From Saprospiraceae bacterium (GTDB lineage Bacteria > Bacteroidota > Bacteroidia > Chitinophagales > Saprospiraceae): DNA of 64,000 nt. The notes beneath the pieces are model-generated. The model was not told the DNA's origin. It saw only the letters and a list, made by a program, of their open reading frames with translations, and made no database searches. Below are positions 26,830-36,503 of this stretch, in pieces. Within the stretch, counting starts at the first letter, position 1; each line of letters begins with the position of its first letter. The position numbers and the translations under genes are program-made. Location of the stretch: NCBI GenBank assembly GCA_020436935.1, contig JAGQWX010000020.1, positions 1 to 64,000 on the forward strand, read 5' to 3'.

Positions 26830-26952
26830 TTATGTTGATTGGATATAGATGATGTTGGGGCGGTCGGTTGAAGTGTTTACAGCGGGAACCTGAATGGGCT
26901 TACAAGAGAAAACTATTATGATCAAGATCAATAATTGAACATACCTAATCAT
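26830..26952 (-). pseudogene. Truncated sulfatase: N-terminal remnant
   Basis: A 40-codon frame from ATG 26952 to TAA 26830. It encodes a complete lipoprotein signal (IIIVFSCK), a short linker, and then TDRPNIIYI, the exact first strand of a sulfatase domain, after which the frame ends in three unrelated residues. The DNA for GGATATAGATGATGTTGGGG and the nine following bases is identical to the same position of the sulfatase gene at 21476-23083. The remaining 500 residues are gone, and the break abuts the collar operon's terminator, so a deletion or insertion joined the two. Confidence 0.85.
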
Positions 26953-27124
26953 ACGATTTGTTTTGTGATATTACATGATTGTCAATTTCTAGAGCACCAC
27001 GTGCATTTTTTATCATTGGGTAATTATAAAATTTTTTTTATACTTTAATCAGTGCAGGAAAAATCTCATAATTTAACCTCAAACCAATTAGAGAGGATAA
27101 GTCCATACAATTTGCAAATAACAA

Positions 27125-27149
27125 AAGGTTTCGTAATTTTAAACCTTAC
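27125..27149. promoter_or_regulatory. Putative DeoR/AgaR-type site upstream of the amidohydrolase-GH109 operon
   Basis: TTTCGTAATTTT lies at 27129-27140 inside an inverted repeat AAGGTTT/AAACCTT (27125-27131, 27141-27147), 21 bases before the first ATG. Nearly the same box occurs upstream of the DeoR gene at 61842-61862. The rest of 26953-27169 is AT-rich and empty. Confidence 0.45.
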
Positions 27150-27169
27150 ATTTTAAGACCAATTTAGTT

Positions 27170-28168
27170 ATGCTTTCTAATTTTATTGATGCCCATATTC
27201 ACATTAATCAATACAATTCAGTACTCCCCGAAATTGCAAATGAACATCATGTCAGCTTACTTTCAATCAATACAGACATACCCTTTTTCCCTAAACTCGA
27301 GATACAAGAGGACATCATATTGCAATTTCAAAAAAGCTTTTCCAATGTCCACTTCATAGCCAGTTTTCCAATGTCTGATTGGCACCAAGAAGATTGGGCA
27401 GAAAAGTCAAAAAGTAGAATTGTGCAGAGCATGCGAAATGGAGCAAAAGGGGTCAAATTGTGGAAAAACATAGGCATGAACCCTTTGTTGAAAAATGTGA
27501 GCGGCAAATTCCTAATGATCGATCATGAAATATTGTCTCCTGTATTCAAATACATGGAAGAAAAAAGTATAAAGCTTGTAGGCCATCAGGGAGAACCAAG
27601 AAATTGTTGGTTACCCCTTGATCAAATGACTATGAATTCTGACAGAAATTATTTCGCTCAACATCCGGAATACCATATGTATTTACACCCTGAATACCCA
27701 ACATACAATGAACAAATGGAGGCTAGAGATCATATGTTGGATAAATATCCCATGTTGGCTTACGTCGGCTTACACTTATTCAGTATGGAGTGGAGCCTCA
27801 TAGAAGTGGATAAACGACTTGACAAATATCCTAATACCATGACAGATCTGGCAGAACGAATATGTCATGTACAATACCAAAGCAAAAAAAACAGAGCATC
27901 AGTCATAGAGTTTTTTACAAAGCATCAAGACCGGATCATATATGGAACTGATGTCATAGATGATGGGAGTGTTTCAAGTGATGCAATCAAGGAAAGGATA
28001 CTACATTTGTGGCAGTATCATTATGAATACTTTGCTACCGATGCTACTATGCAAGCAGAAGAATTTGATGGAAGCTTTCGAGGGCTAAACCTTGATACAA
28101 AGATTATTGAAAAAATATTTCTTTTAAATGCTATGAAAACTTATAACATTCCTTATCCAAAAAAATAA
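27170..28168 (+). CDS. Cytosolic amidohydrolase_2 (PF04909-type) TIM-barrel hydrolase
   Basis: A 332-residue metal-dependent hydrolase without signal peptide. The first metal motif is DAHIH at residues 7-11; further expected ligands are in GHQGEP, YLHPEYP and YGTDVID. A close paralogue at 40928-42052 shares GEPRNCWLP, YHMYLHPE and the M/L-E-W context, but is a lipoprotein. The second-half metal motif reads GLHLFSMEW here against GAHLGSLEW in the paralogue. The family hydrolyses lactones, amides or decarboxylates; the substrate here is unknown, probably a sugar-derived lactone or amide. Ten bases separate it from the GH109 gene. Confidence 0.83.
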   Translation: MLSNFIDAHIHINQYNSVLPEIANEHHVSLLSINTDIPFFPKLEIQEDIILQFQKSFSNVHFIASFPMSDWHQEDWAEKSKSRIVQSMRNGAKGVKLWKNIGMNPLLKNVSGKFLMIDHEILSPVFKYMEEKSIKLVGHQGEPRNCWLPLDQMTMNSDRNYFAQHPEYHMYLHPEYPTYNEQMEARDHMLDKYPMLAYVGLHLFSMEWSLIEVDKRLDKYPNTMTDLAERICHVQYQSKKNRASVIEFFTKHQDRIIYGTDVIDDGSVSSDAIKERILHLWQYHYEYFATDATMQAEEFDGSFRGLNLDTKIIEKIFLLNAMKTYNIPYPKK

Positions 28169-28177
28169 GCACCAGTC

Positions 28178-29539
28178 ATGACAAAAAGAAGAGATTTTCT
28201 CAAACTTGGTTCAGTTCTGGGTTTGAGTCTTGCAAGCCCCGATATCAATGTTACCTCAAAACTAAAATTGATCCAATATGGCCAAAGCACCTTCAATATG
28301 TCTGGTTTTGCTGCACCAAAACTTGGCACGGTCAGAATAGGCATCATAGGTCTGGGCATGCGGGGGCCAGGCGCAGTAGAAAGAATGAAATACATCGAAG
28401 GAGTGAGTATCAACGGATTGTGTGACCTTAAAAAAGAAAAAACAGAATCTGCTCTCAAAATTCTTGAAGGTACACAACATAAGCCTTCACTGTATCACAG
28501 CAGTGAGGAGTCATGGAAAAAAATGGCAGACCGTGAAGACATAGATCTTATATACATAGCAACACCCTGGCATTTGCACACGCCGATGGCAGTTTATGCT
28601 ATGGAAGCTGGAAAACATGTAGCTGTCGAGGTTCCTGCAGCCCGTACAATTGAAGAATGCTGGCAACTGGTTGAAACCTCAGAAAAGACAAAAAAGCATT
28701 GCATGATGTTGGAAAACTGTTGTTATGACTTTTTTGAGTTACAAACTTTGAATATGGCCAGACAAGGATTCTTCGGAGAAATAGTACATGTAGAAGGTGC
28801 TTATATTCATAATCTCATAGACCTCAATTTTAATAGAGAAAATGGCTATCAAAATATGTGGAGGTTGCGGGAAAATGCTAATAGAAACGGGAATCTTTAC
28901 CCCACACATGGCCTTGGTCCTGTATGTCAAATCCTCAACATCAACAGGGGTGATCAAATGGACTATCTTACCTCTCTTTCAACGGGCGATTTTAATATGC
29001 AAAACAAAGCAAAAGAATTGTCGGAGACAGATGATTTTTTCGCAACGTTTAAGAATCATGATTTTAGAGGAAATATGAATACAACACTTGTCAGAACCAA
29101 AAAAGGCAAAAGTATTATGATACAACATGATGTCAGTTCCCCTAGACCATATTCGAGAATTCACCTTGTAAGTGGATCTAAGGCTTTTGCCCGAAAATGG
29201 CCAGAAAAGAAGATTGCAGAAGGACATGTATGGGTAGATGAACAAAGATATACTGAATTAGAAGAAATATACACACCAGGAATTGTCAAAAAAGTAGGAG
29301 AATTGGCAAAGAAAGTTGGAGGGCATGGAGGCATGGATTTTATCATGGACTGGAGATTGATCGAGTGCCTTAGAAATGGTCTCCCATTGGATCAGGATGT
29401 TTATGACGCAGCATTATGGAGTTCAATTGCACCTTTGAGTGAAAAATCTGTCGCTAACAGGTCTACGTCTATGGATATTCCTGATTTTACAAGAGGTTTT
29501 TGGAAAACAAATAAACCTGTAACCATAACCGAAGGCTGA
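28178..29539 (+). CDS. GH109-type Gfo/Idh/MocA protein, probable alpha-N-acetylgalactosaminidase
   Basis: A 453-residue protein with a Tat-like signal (KRRDFLKLGSVLGLSLA), so exported folded with bound NAD. The Rossmann motif is IGIIGLGMRGPG near residue 50, and the Gfo/Idh lysine motif reads EAGKHVAVEVPA near 150. The features I associate with GH109 rather than ordinary dehydrogenases are all present: ENCCYD, VEGAYIHNL, MWR and the PTHGLGPVCQ motif followed by NINRGD, plus the late GHGGMDF. GH109 enzymes remove alpha-GalNAc by an NAD-dependent redox mechanism. This agrees with the cytosolic galactosamine pathway at 49-61 kb. Confidence 0.85.
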   Translation: MTKRRDFLKLGSVLGLSLASPDINVTSKLKLIQYGQSTFNMSGFAAPKLGTVRIGIIGLGMRGPGAVERMKYIEGVSINGLCDLKKEKTESALKILEGTQHKPSLYHSSEESWKKMADREDIDLIYIATPWHLHTPMAVYAMEAGKHVAVEVPAARTIEECWQLVETSEKTKKHCMMLENCCYDFFELQTLNMARQGFFGEIVHVEGAYIHNLIDLNFNRENGYQNMWRLRENANRNGNLYPTHGLGPVCQILNINRGDQMDYLTSLSTGDFNMQNKAKELSETDDFFATFKNHDFRGNMNTTLVRTKKGKSIMIQHDVSSPRPYSRIHLVSGSKAFARKWPEKKIAEGHVWVDEQRYTELEEIYTPGIVKKVGELAKKVGGHGGMDFIMDWRLIECLRNGLPLDQDVYDAALWSSIAPLSEKSVANRSTSMDIPDFTRGFWKTNKPVTITEG

Positions 29540-29589
29540 GTATCAAAGACAAATATTGCCTTGTTATATCCTCTGACATAAAAAAATAA

Positions 29590-29619
29590 TACCCCGACTT
29601 AGAACATTGAGCCGGGGTA
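29590..29619 (-). terminator. Hairpin between convergent genes
   Basis: Arms TACCCCG and CGGGGTA; on the minus strand the stem is followed by a T-rich run, so it suits termination of the M20 peptidase / SusCD transcript. No T run follows on the plus strand. Confidence 0.6.
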
Positions 29620-29679
29620 CTAAGCATGAAACTTTAACCTTCATCATCCTCTAACTCAACCCAGCAAATTAGCCTTTAT

Positions 29680-30999
29680 TTATTTTTTTTCAAAGGTAAA
29701 ATAGTCCAGGACCAAATTGCAAAAAGCAATTACCCCAGTTTTTAGGCTTGAATCATCAATTATAAATTCAGGTGTATGATGCGGCCCCACAGTTTTTGGA
29801 TCCATTCCTTTTTGCATACCCCCAATAATAAAATAGAAGCCAGGAACTTTCTGTGCAAAAAAGGCAAAATCTTCTGATCCCGTGACGGGAGGTATTATGG
29901 AAACATGATCTTTACCAACGCTTTTTTCCAGGCTTGGTAACATATTTTGTGTAAGCTTTATATCATTAAAAGTGACAGGGTAGTTCATACTATATGGTAA
30001 ATCAACGATTGCAATTGCCCGTGCACTTTCAGCAGTTTTTTCTGCAATTTCATGAATTCTTTTAAATACAAGCAATCTGTCTTTTTCACTCAAAGTTCTG
30101 ACAGTTCCCAGCATGACTACCTCATCCGAAATTACATTAGATCTGTTGCCTCCATGGATAGAACCGATTGTGACAACAGCCGGGTTTTCAGTAATGTTTA
30201 CATTTCTGCTGATAATGGTCTGAAGGTTATTGATGATTTGTGCTGAAACGACAATGGGGTCTACTGAAGACCAGGGTTCAGCTCCATGGCTAGGCCTACC
30301 TTTCACCGTAATTTTTACATCAGCAACACTGGCAAAACATCCCCCTGCGCGATAAGTAATCTTACCTATCTCACTTTGTGCATCCAAATGAAGGCCAAAT
30401 ATTGCATCAACCTTAGGATTGACTAATACTCCCTCACTGACCATCAACTCTGCTCCACCTCTTTCACCGGCGGGTGCCCCTTCTTCAGCAGGTTGGAAAA
30501 TAAATTTGACAGTACCATGCAACTCATCCTTGAGCTCAGTAAGAATTTCTGCCACACCCATGAGGATAGCGGTATGCCCATCGTGCCCACAGGCATGCAT
30601 AACACTTGTTTCTACGCCGTTGTAAATGTCCTTAACCTTTGATGCATAGGGCAAATGATTTTTCTCTTCCACCGGCAATGCATCCATGTCAGCACGTAAC
30701 GCTACGACAGGACCTGGTTTACCACCTTTTAACACACCAACCACACCTGTTACACCCACCTCGGTTGTCACCTCCATTCCTAGAGACTTCAAGTGATCTG
30801 CGACAATTTTTGAAGTCCTAAACTCACGATTACCCAATTCCGGATGCTGGTGAAAATCGTGTCTCCAGCTGACAACCTGTGCTTCAATTTGACCAGCCTT
30901 TTTGATTATACGTTCATCAATACCACCCTTTTGAGCCGTTAACATACTTGTTGTCCCAAGAAGTATGCACAAAAAACCAAAGCAATAATTTCTCATCAT
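29680..30999 (-). CDS. Secreted M20 family amidohydrolase
   Basis: A 439-residue M20D-type metal hydrolase with a signal peptide ending near MLTAQ. Metal-site motifs: HACGHDGHTAILMG (about residue 130), the EEGAPAGERGG segment with the catalytic Glu, the H of GLHLDAQ and the final HHTPEF. A lid/dimerization domain occupies about 215-325. M20D enzymes remove N-acyl groups from amino acids or amino sugars. In this locus a secreted N-acyl amidohydrolase could deacetylate or trim peptides from glycopeptides, but a peptidase role is equally possible. It lies 70 bases downstream of susD on the same strand. Confidence 0.87.
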   Translation of the reverse strand: MMRNYCFGFLCILLGTTSMLTAQKGGIDERIIKKAGQIEAQVVSWRHDFHQHPELGNREFRTSKIVADHLKSLGMEVTTEVGVTGVVGVLKGGKPGPVVALRADMDALPVEEKNHLPYASKVKDIYNGVETSVMHACGHDGHTAILMGVAEILTELKDELHGTVKFIFQPAEEGAPAGERGGAELMVSEGVLVNPKVDAIFGLHLDAQSEIGKITYRAGGCFASVADVKITVKGRPSHGAEPWSSVDPIVVSAQIINNLQTIISRNVNITENPAVVTIGSIHGGNRSNVISDEVVMLGTVRTLSEKDRLLVFKRIHEIAEKTAESARAIAIVDLPYSMNYPVTFNDIKLTQNMLPSLEKSVGKDHVSIIPPVTGSEDFAFFAQKVPGFYFIIGGMQKGMDPKTVGPHHTPEFIIDDSSLKTGVIAFCNLVLDYFTFEKK

Positions 31000-31069
31000 T
31001 ATTTACTAATTGAGCTTAAGCTGAGCTACAAAAATCCATATTATAAAAATACCCAAATATCCTCATGCA

Positions 31070-32542
31070 TTAATAACCTTGATTTTGCCCAATCTTCAAT
31101 GCATCAATTGGAGGGATAGGCAATAAATAATCATTTTCGTCAAACCCTTGTGCATTATCAGGAAGATTGACCTGCTCAAGCAATCTCTTTCTGAGTACAT
31201 CAAAATAGCGATCTCCCTCAAAACAGAGTTCAAAATTTCTTTCCTCAATGACTTTTGCATCGAAAGCCTCTTTCGACATTGTTATCGTTGCGAGTGGTTC
31301 TTCTCCGGGACCACCAGGACCACCATTTGCACGCTCAATCACTGCATTAATCCTATCAACAGCTAGCTGAGTAGGCCCATTGTTTGCCATGTTAGCAGCT
31401 TCTGCATAAATGAGTAAAACATCGGGGTAACGCAGGATCGGCATTTCTATTCCAGATGGACCGCCGCCAACCTGTTCTTCAAGTGTAAGGTTGGGGTAAT
31501 TAAATTTCTGCACATAGGGTACTCCATCGGCAGAGCTTTGCCAGTCTATCAGGCTGGAAGATGGATCGTAAATATTAGAAATCCATTGTTCTAACACATA
31601 GGCCTTCCTTCGTGGTTGTTGAGGAAAGTTTTCAAGCCATGTTGGAATAACGGCACCCCCGGACCAGCCCTCCCATTCTGAAGGAGCCCAAACGTTGCCG
31701 GGCATATACTCAGCACCAGTTTCAACAGAATATGTCGAATAAAATGCAAATATCATCTCCAAATTCTGTCGATTTGAGGTATTAAAAATAGAATTCAGAT
31801 CCTGCTCTAGTTTATAGGGACCATTGACGATTACATCATCGGCTACATCTAGGGCTTTTGCATAGTTTTCGGCTTTATTAAGAGGAGCAGTTGCCATGGT
31901 GAGATAAACTTTTGAAAGCATTGCTTTTGCCATCCATTTGTTGGGTTTGCCGGGAGCACTACCATCATAATCAAAAAGGTTATCTGCTGCAAATTGCAAA
32001 TCGGCAACAATTTTTGTATAAACCTCTTCAATTTCCAGTCTGGATTCAGGAGTCAGAGGTGTCGATACCGGATCTGGTGTAGTTTCATCCAGATATGGAA
32101 TTTTTCCATAAAGACGAACCAGATAAAAATAGTTGAAAGCGCGCAAAAATTTTCCCTGCCCTTCTACGTCATTGATCACATCTTGCGGAAATCCTTCAAG
32201 ACTATTCTCCTTGATGGCTTTAATAACTGGATTTATATTTGAAATAGCTTTGTAGTGCCACGCCCAGTAGTCGTTGAATGAAGTTTCTGTAAAATTTAAG
32301 TCAGAACCATAGTTCTGCCCATCAGGTAGGCCCAATGGAAACTGATATCCTCCCCAAGTTTGAAATAAAGCATTCATGGATCCTGCATATACAGCTTCGC
32401 ATTGCTCAGGTGTTTTATAAAAACTCAAGGGAGAGGATAATCCAATTGGATTTTCTTCAAGATCAGCACAAGAAAGCTGTAAGAGCAGAACCAGCAAGAT
32501 GGTCAGAGGATAATTATGCTTTGTAGTATTAAAGTATCGCAT
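31070..32542 (-). CDS. SusD/RagB-family outer-membrane glycan-binding lipoprotein
   Basis: A 490-residue SusD-family lipoprotein: lipobox LQLSC near residue 25, SusD_N helical region at 40-230 (TPR-like repeats; GQGKFLRAFNYFYLVRLYG) and the C-terminal RagB/SusD domain (RYPDVLLIYAEAANM, then EERNFELCFEGDRYFDVLRK). It caps the partner SusC transporter and captures glycan at the surface. Directly downstream of susC with a 35-base gap. Confidence 0.95.
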   Translation of the reverse strand: MRYFNTTKHNYPLTILLVLLLQLSCADLEENPIGLSSPLSFYKTPEQCEAVYAGSMNALFQTWGGYQFPLGLPDGQNYGSDLNFTETSFNDYWAWHYKAISNINPVIKAIKENSLEGFPQDVINDVEGQGKFLRAFNYFYLVRLYGKIPYLDETTPDPVSTPLTPESRLEIEEVYTKIVADLQFAADNLFDYDGSAPGKPNKWMAKAMLSKVYLTMATAPLNKAENYAKALDVADDVIVNGPYKLEQDLNSIFNTSNRQNLEMIFAFYSTYSVETGAEYMPGNVWAPSEWEGWSGGAVIPTWLENFPQQPRRKAYVLEQWISNIYDPSSSLIDWQSSADGVPYVQKFNYPNLTLEEQVGGGPSGIEMPILRYPDVLLIYAEAANMANNGPTQLAVDRINAVIERANGGPGGPGEEPLATITMSKEAFDAKVIEERNFELCFEGDRYFDVLRKRLLEQVNLPDNAQGFDENDYLLPIPPIDALKIGQNQGY

Positions 32543-32577
32543 GATTCATCATTTTATTTAATTCAATTATTGAAATT

Positions 32578-35500
32578 CTAAAGTGTGATATTGAGGCCAA
32601 ACATAATAGATCTGGAAGAAGGGTAATTGCTAAAATCAATCCCATTACCCCCTTCAGATCTCACATTAAAAGAACTTACTTCCGGATCATAACCAGAATA
32701 TTTGGTTAAAGTAAAGAGGTTGCCTGCTGTTATGTTCAATGACATTTTCGGGATTTTGACCTTACTCAAAAGTGTTGTCGGAAGATTATATGCCAAGGTG
32801 ATATTTCGCAATCTCAAATAGCTTCCATCCTCAACATAATTACTCCACCTATTGTCAGCGCCGCTGGTAGCATCAGCAGTTCTCGATGGGCCTAGATCCA
32901 TTTCCAAACGTTGTTGGGAAGTATAATAAATTCCGGCTACATTGGTATTCTGATTGTCGGGTGTCCATACATTATTAAGATTGGCACTGGTACCATATGC
33001 TGCAGATTCGGTGCGAATTCTGGTGGCGTTAAACACCTGATTTCCATATACACCTTGGAGTAAAAAATTGAGATCAAATCCTTTATAAGAAAGGCTGTTG
33101 GTCCATCCGAAAATAAAATCCGGGTTGGCGTTGCCAATGACTTCCTGACCATCATCAGCCCTTCTGATTTGACCATCGTTGTTAACATCCAGAAATTTGA
33201 TATCTCCAGGTGCCTGTCCATATTTTTTAGCTTCTGTTGCTTCATCAAGCCCCCAGGTTCCCAAAACTTTGTACCCAATCATTTGGTCAATGGGTTCACC
33301 GATTCGCAATTGTTTCAATGACAAAAGTCCACCTCTCCATATATTATACCCACCACCTGTGTTGGTGCGCACATCTAAATAATCTGCACCATCAGCCAAT
33401 TCAAGTACTTTGCTCTGATTTGTAGAAAAGATCAGATTAGTACTCCACGCGAAGTTCTTTTTAACAAATGGCGTTGCACCAACCGCTATTTCAAGGCCTT
33501 GATTCTCAATAGATCCTACATTGGCCAATTGTGAAGTGAAGCCAGTGTAATTTTCAAGCCTAGTATTGAGGAGTAGGTCTGACGTTACTTTCTTATATAA
33601 ATCAAGAGAAACAGTAAGGCGGTCCTTCATGAATCCCAAATCTAAACCAACATTTGTCTGAGCAGTACTTTCCCATCTCAAATTGGGGTTTGATGGTCTG
33701 CTGAAAGCATATCCAATATTATAGCCATCATCACCCAGATAGCTGTAATTAAAACCAGATCCTAGTATACCTATGGACTGATATGGTTGAATGGCCTGAT
33801 TACCGGTCACCCCCCAGCTTCCTCTGATTTTGAGGTTTGAAAAGACATTCAAATCCTTGATAAATTCCTCTTCTATCAATCTCCATGCAGCTGCGACTGA
33901 AGGGAAATACCCCCATTTATTGTTGGCACCAAAAACAGATGATCCATCTGCCCTCAAACTTGCTGTGAGTATGTATTTGTCATTAAAGACATAATTGGCA
34001 CGCCCTAGAAATGAATTGAGGGCTGTTCTGGTATTATAACTTGTTTTTTCACCTACATTCGATGCCCCTGCAAGGTCATAAATACCTGTGAGATCATTAA
34101 AAAATCCATTGGCACTTACCAATAGTCCTTTACCCAAATTCACCTGCTGTTCTGCCACACCAGTGAGCGTGATGTTATGCTTCTTATTTATTGAAGCCGA
34201 GTATGTCAAGATATTGGAGTTTTGAAAGAATTGATATGTGTCTTCAGACAAATTGCCCGTACCGGATGCGCCTCGCCCTGGTTGGGTTTTCGAATTATAA
34301 AAATTAAGACCATCAGCATTATTTATTGCTGCTGCACCAGTCACACGGAATGTCAAACCTTTCAATAGTTTAAAATCCAGAAATGTGCTTATTTCATTCA
34401 CAGATGTATTTTTCTCCGATGTAGTTTCTAATGCTGTAGCTACAGGATTCCATACATCAGGATCTGCATAAATTTTGCTTCCTGAAGGCCCCCCACGTAA
34501 TGCTCTATAGTTATAAGTACCATTTTCATCATATACGGGGGTTGCCGGGTCAAATCTCAAGACTGTGTTGATCGTTTGCCCAAGGATATCTACAAATCGA
34601 GTTCCTTCTCCAAATGGTGGCACATTGCCATTTGATTTTATTATATTGAGATTGAATCCCGCAGACAGCCATGAATTAAGATTCACATCCAAATTGCTCC
34701 TAAGATTGTATCTTCTGTATTGTGTATTTATCAAAATTCCCTGCTGATCAACAAAACCTCCGGAGACATAGTATCTGGCTATATCGTTGCCTCCACTCGC
34801 AGAAAGTTGATGGTTAAATAATGTAGCATTTCTGAACAATTCGTCTTGCCAGTCTGTGCCACCTCCAGCTTCCAATCCAGATATCTGAGCCTCTGTAAAA
34901 GGCAAAATCGGTACAATCGGTGCAGATGGAGTACCGTTTTGAGTAGATGCGTATAGATTGGCTTTTCTTGCGTAATCGGCTGGATTGAGCAAATCAACTT
35001 TTCTACCCAATTGTTGAAAACCACCACTAAAATTGTACTGAATGGTACTTTTGGCGGTAGCACCTCGTTTTGTGGTTATCAGAATAACTCCATTGGCTCC
35101 ACGGGCTCCATAAATTGCTGTTGCAGAAGCATCTTTTAACACTTCAACTGAAGCAATGTCATTGGGATTTATAGTACTTATATCTACCCCCTGAAGACCG
35201 TCCACGACGACCAAAGCACTATTGCCTCCATTGATAGAATTCGCCCCTCGTACCCTAATTAATGTTCCTCCTCCAGGGGCACCATCTGTATTTTGTACAA
35301 CAACACCCGCAGCCCTGCCCTGCAAAGCCTGGTCTACGCGTTGCACCGGTAATTTATTCAAATCGTCCCCCTTTACAGAGCTGAGTGCGCCAGTTAGATC
35401 ACTTTTTCTTGAGGAGCCGTAACCAATAACAGTCACCTCATTAAGAAGATTTTGGTCCAATTCCAGACTTATCTCCAAGTTTGTTTTTCCATCAAGCGCG

Positions 35501-35808
35501 ATCTCAATGGTTTTGTATCCAACATATGAAATTTCCAGGAACTCACAGTTATCTGAAACTGTGATGCTAAACATCCCATCAATGTCAGAGATAACACCAT
35601 TGCCAGTTCCCTTTTCTACTATGGTAGCACCAGTCAAGGCCTCTCCGTCTCCATCCAAAATTTTTCCTGTAATGGTCTTCAGCAAATTTGCTTCTTCAGA
35701 AACTCCTGCAACAGCACTTCCTGCAAATAACATCAACAGGAGAAAGCAAGATGCCTGAATATACCACATCGTTCTTTTTAGTTTAAGGTATGGTAGTAGT
35801 TTGATCAT
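32578..35808 (-). CDS. SusC/RagA-family TonB-dependent transporter
   Basis: A 1076-residue outer-membrane transporter. Signal peptide (a start at 35769, MWYIQAS, is an alternative), then a CarboxypepD_reg-like domain (TGKILDGDGEALTGATI), the plug with VTVIGYGSSRKSDLTGALSS and GADSAT-like VEVLKDASATAIYGARGANGV, and a 22-strand barrel ending in an aromatic-rich strand. It imports a glycan with SusD. An operator-like array of TTTCG repeats lies 87 bases upstream of the start. The substrate is probably a GalNAc-containing oligosaccharide, by locus context only. Confidence 0.95.
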   Translation of the reverse strand: MIKLLPYLKLKRTMWYIQASCFLLLMLFAGSAVAGVSEEANLLKTITGKILDGDGEALTGATIVEKGTGNGVISDIDGMFSITVSDNCEFLEISYVGYKTIEIALDGKTNLEISLELDQNLLNEVTVIGYGSSRKSDLTGALSSVKGDDLNKLPVQRVDQALQGRAAGVVVQNTDGAPGGGTLIRVRGANSINGGNSALVVVDGLQGVDISTINPNDIASVEVLKDASATAIYGARGANGVILITTKRGATAKSTIQYNFSGGFQQLGRKVDLLNPADYARKANLYASTQNGTPSAPIVPILPFTEAQISGLEAGGGTDWQDELFRNATLFNHQLSASGGNDIARYYVSGGFVDQQGILINTQYRRYNLRSNLDVNLNSWLSAGFNLNIIKSNGNVPPFGEGTRFVDILGQTINTVLRFDPATPVYDENGTYNYRALRGGPSGSKIYADPDVWNPVATALETTSEKNTSVNEISTFLDFKLLKGLTFRVTGAAAINNADGLNFYNSKTQPGRGASGTGNLSEDTYQFFQNSNILTYSASINKKHNITLTGVAEQQVNLGKGLLVSANGFFNDLTGIYDLAGASNVGEKTSYNTRTALNSFLGRANYVFNDKYILTASLRADGSSVFGANNKWGYFPSVAAAWRLIEEEFIKDLNVFSNLKIRGSWGVTGNQAIQPYQSIGILGSGFNYSYLGDDGYNIGYAFSRPSNPNLRWESTAQTNVGLDLGFMKDRLTVSLDLYKKVTSDLLLNTRLENYTGFTSQLANVGSIENQGLEIAVGATPFVKKNFAWSTNLIFSTNQSKVLELADGADYLDVRTNTGGGYNIWRGGLLSLKQLRIGEPIDQMIGYKVLGTWGLDEATEAKKYGQAPGDIKFLDVNNDGQIRRADDGQEVIGNANPDFIFGWTNSLSYKGFDLNFLLQGVYGNQVFNATRIRTESAAYGTSANLNNVWTPDNQNTNVAGIYYTSQQRLEMDLGPSRTADATSGADNRWSNYVEDGSYLRLRNITLAYNLPTTLLSKVKIPKMSLNITAGNLFTLTKYSGYDPEVSSFNVRSEGGNGIDFSNYPSSRSIMFGLNITL

Positions 35809-35894
35809 TTGAATTTGAATTTAATTTCCCTTAATAATTATAGTGTTTAGAAAAACAAACATCTATATAAAGAAAGCTTATAACATATTTATAC

Positions 35895-35913
35895 TTTCGT
35901 TTCGTTTCTTTTG
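35895..35913 (+). promoter_or_regulatory. AgaR-like operator upstream of susC
   Basis: Three TTTC units with five-base period (TTTCG TTTCG TTTC) followed by TTTTG, written on the plus strand; susC runs from the minus strand. With flanking bases it agrees at 22 of 24 positions with the E. coli AgaR operator consensus as I remember it (core TTTCRTTTYRTTTYNYTT). A second small palindrome, AAACCA-AA-TGGTTT, follows at 35923-35936. The AgaR-like regulator is encoded at 62035. Confidence 0.55.
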
Positions 35914-35936
35914 CATAAATATAAACCAAATGGTTT

Positions 35937-36503
35937 TTTATTTCATAACTTTTCCACAACAAATTTAAAAATGAATTCATATATAGTTATTTAATAATTA
36001 TAATTAATTGTTTTTCTTTATTTTAATTCATTTATGTGATCAAATTATTTTTGTCCAACGAATGAATAATTTAGATTCCATGGGTGCTTTTATGAATGAA
36101 AATATCTTCACTTTTAGTTAAATTTACTTTCATATCCTTCTCTTTTAATAAATATGGAGCTACGAAATATTATTTTTAATTCTCTAACAGCCAGAATAAT
36201 ATTTCATTCGGGATAAAGACCTACACTTCAACCAGGATATGCCCCATTGTTGACAAGGTTGAAGTGTTTTTGAATGACACCTGAAGGCTCTGAATTTATA
36301 AATGAGTCGACGGGATTAATCTTCACGATGAATAAGGTCCACTAAATTTTATTATAGATATAAAGTGTGAATTGGCATACCTGGGCAAATAACCAGCTGA
36401 AGTACTTCTGACAAAAAAATGTGAAATACATTGAGAATGATTTATAACTGGCTCGTTGCTGGTTAAAAGCATGGCCATTCTAAGCCTTATTTGCTCAATG
36501 GAT
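35937..36503. other. Intergenic region with two long-arm inverted repeats
   Basis: No gene seen. Two hairpins: GAAATATTATT (36164-36174) with AATAATATTTC (36195-36205), and ACACTTCAACC (36223-36233) with GGTTGAAGTGT (36257-36267). They may end the long minus-strand operon that stops at 36504, although no classical T run follows on that strand. Confidence 0.5.

Noticed and set aside
33560-33600. GTCTGAC match inside susC as a third copy of the dispersed repeat
   Set aside because: It lacks the second arm and the ATAAACG part at the required spacing; chance match inside a coding region.
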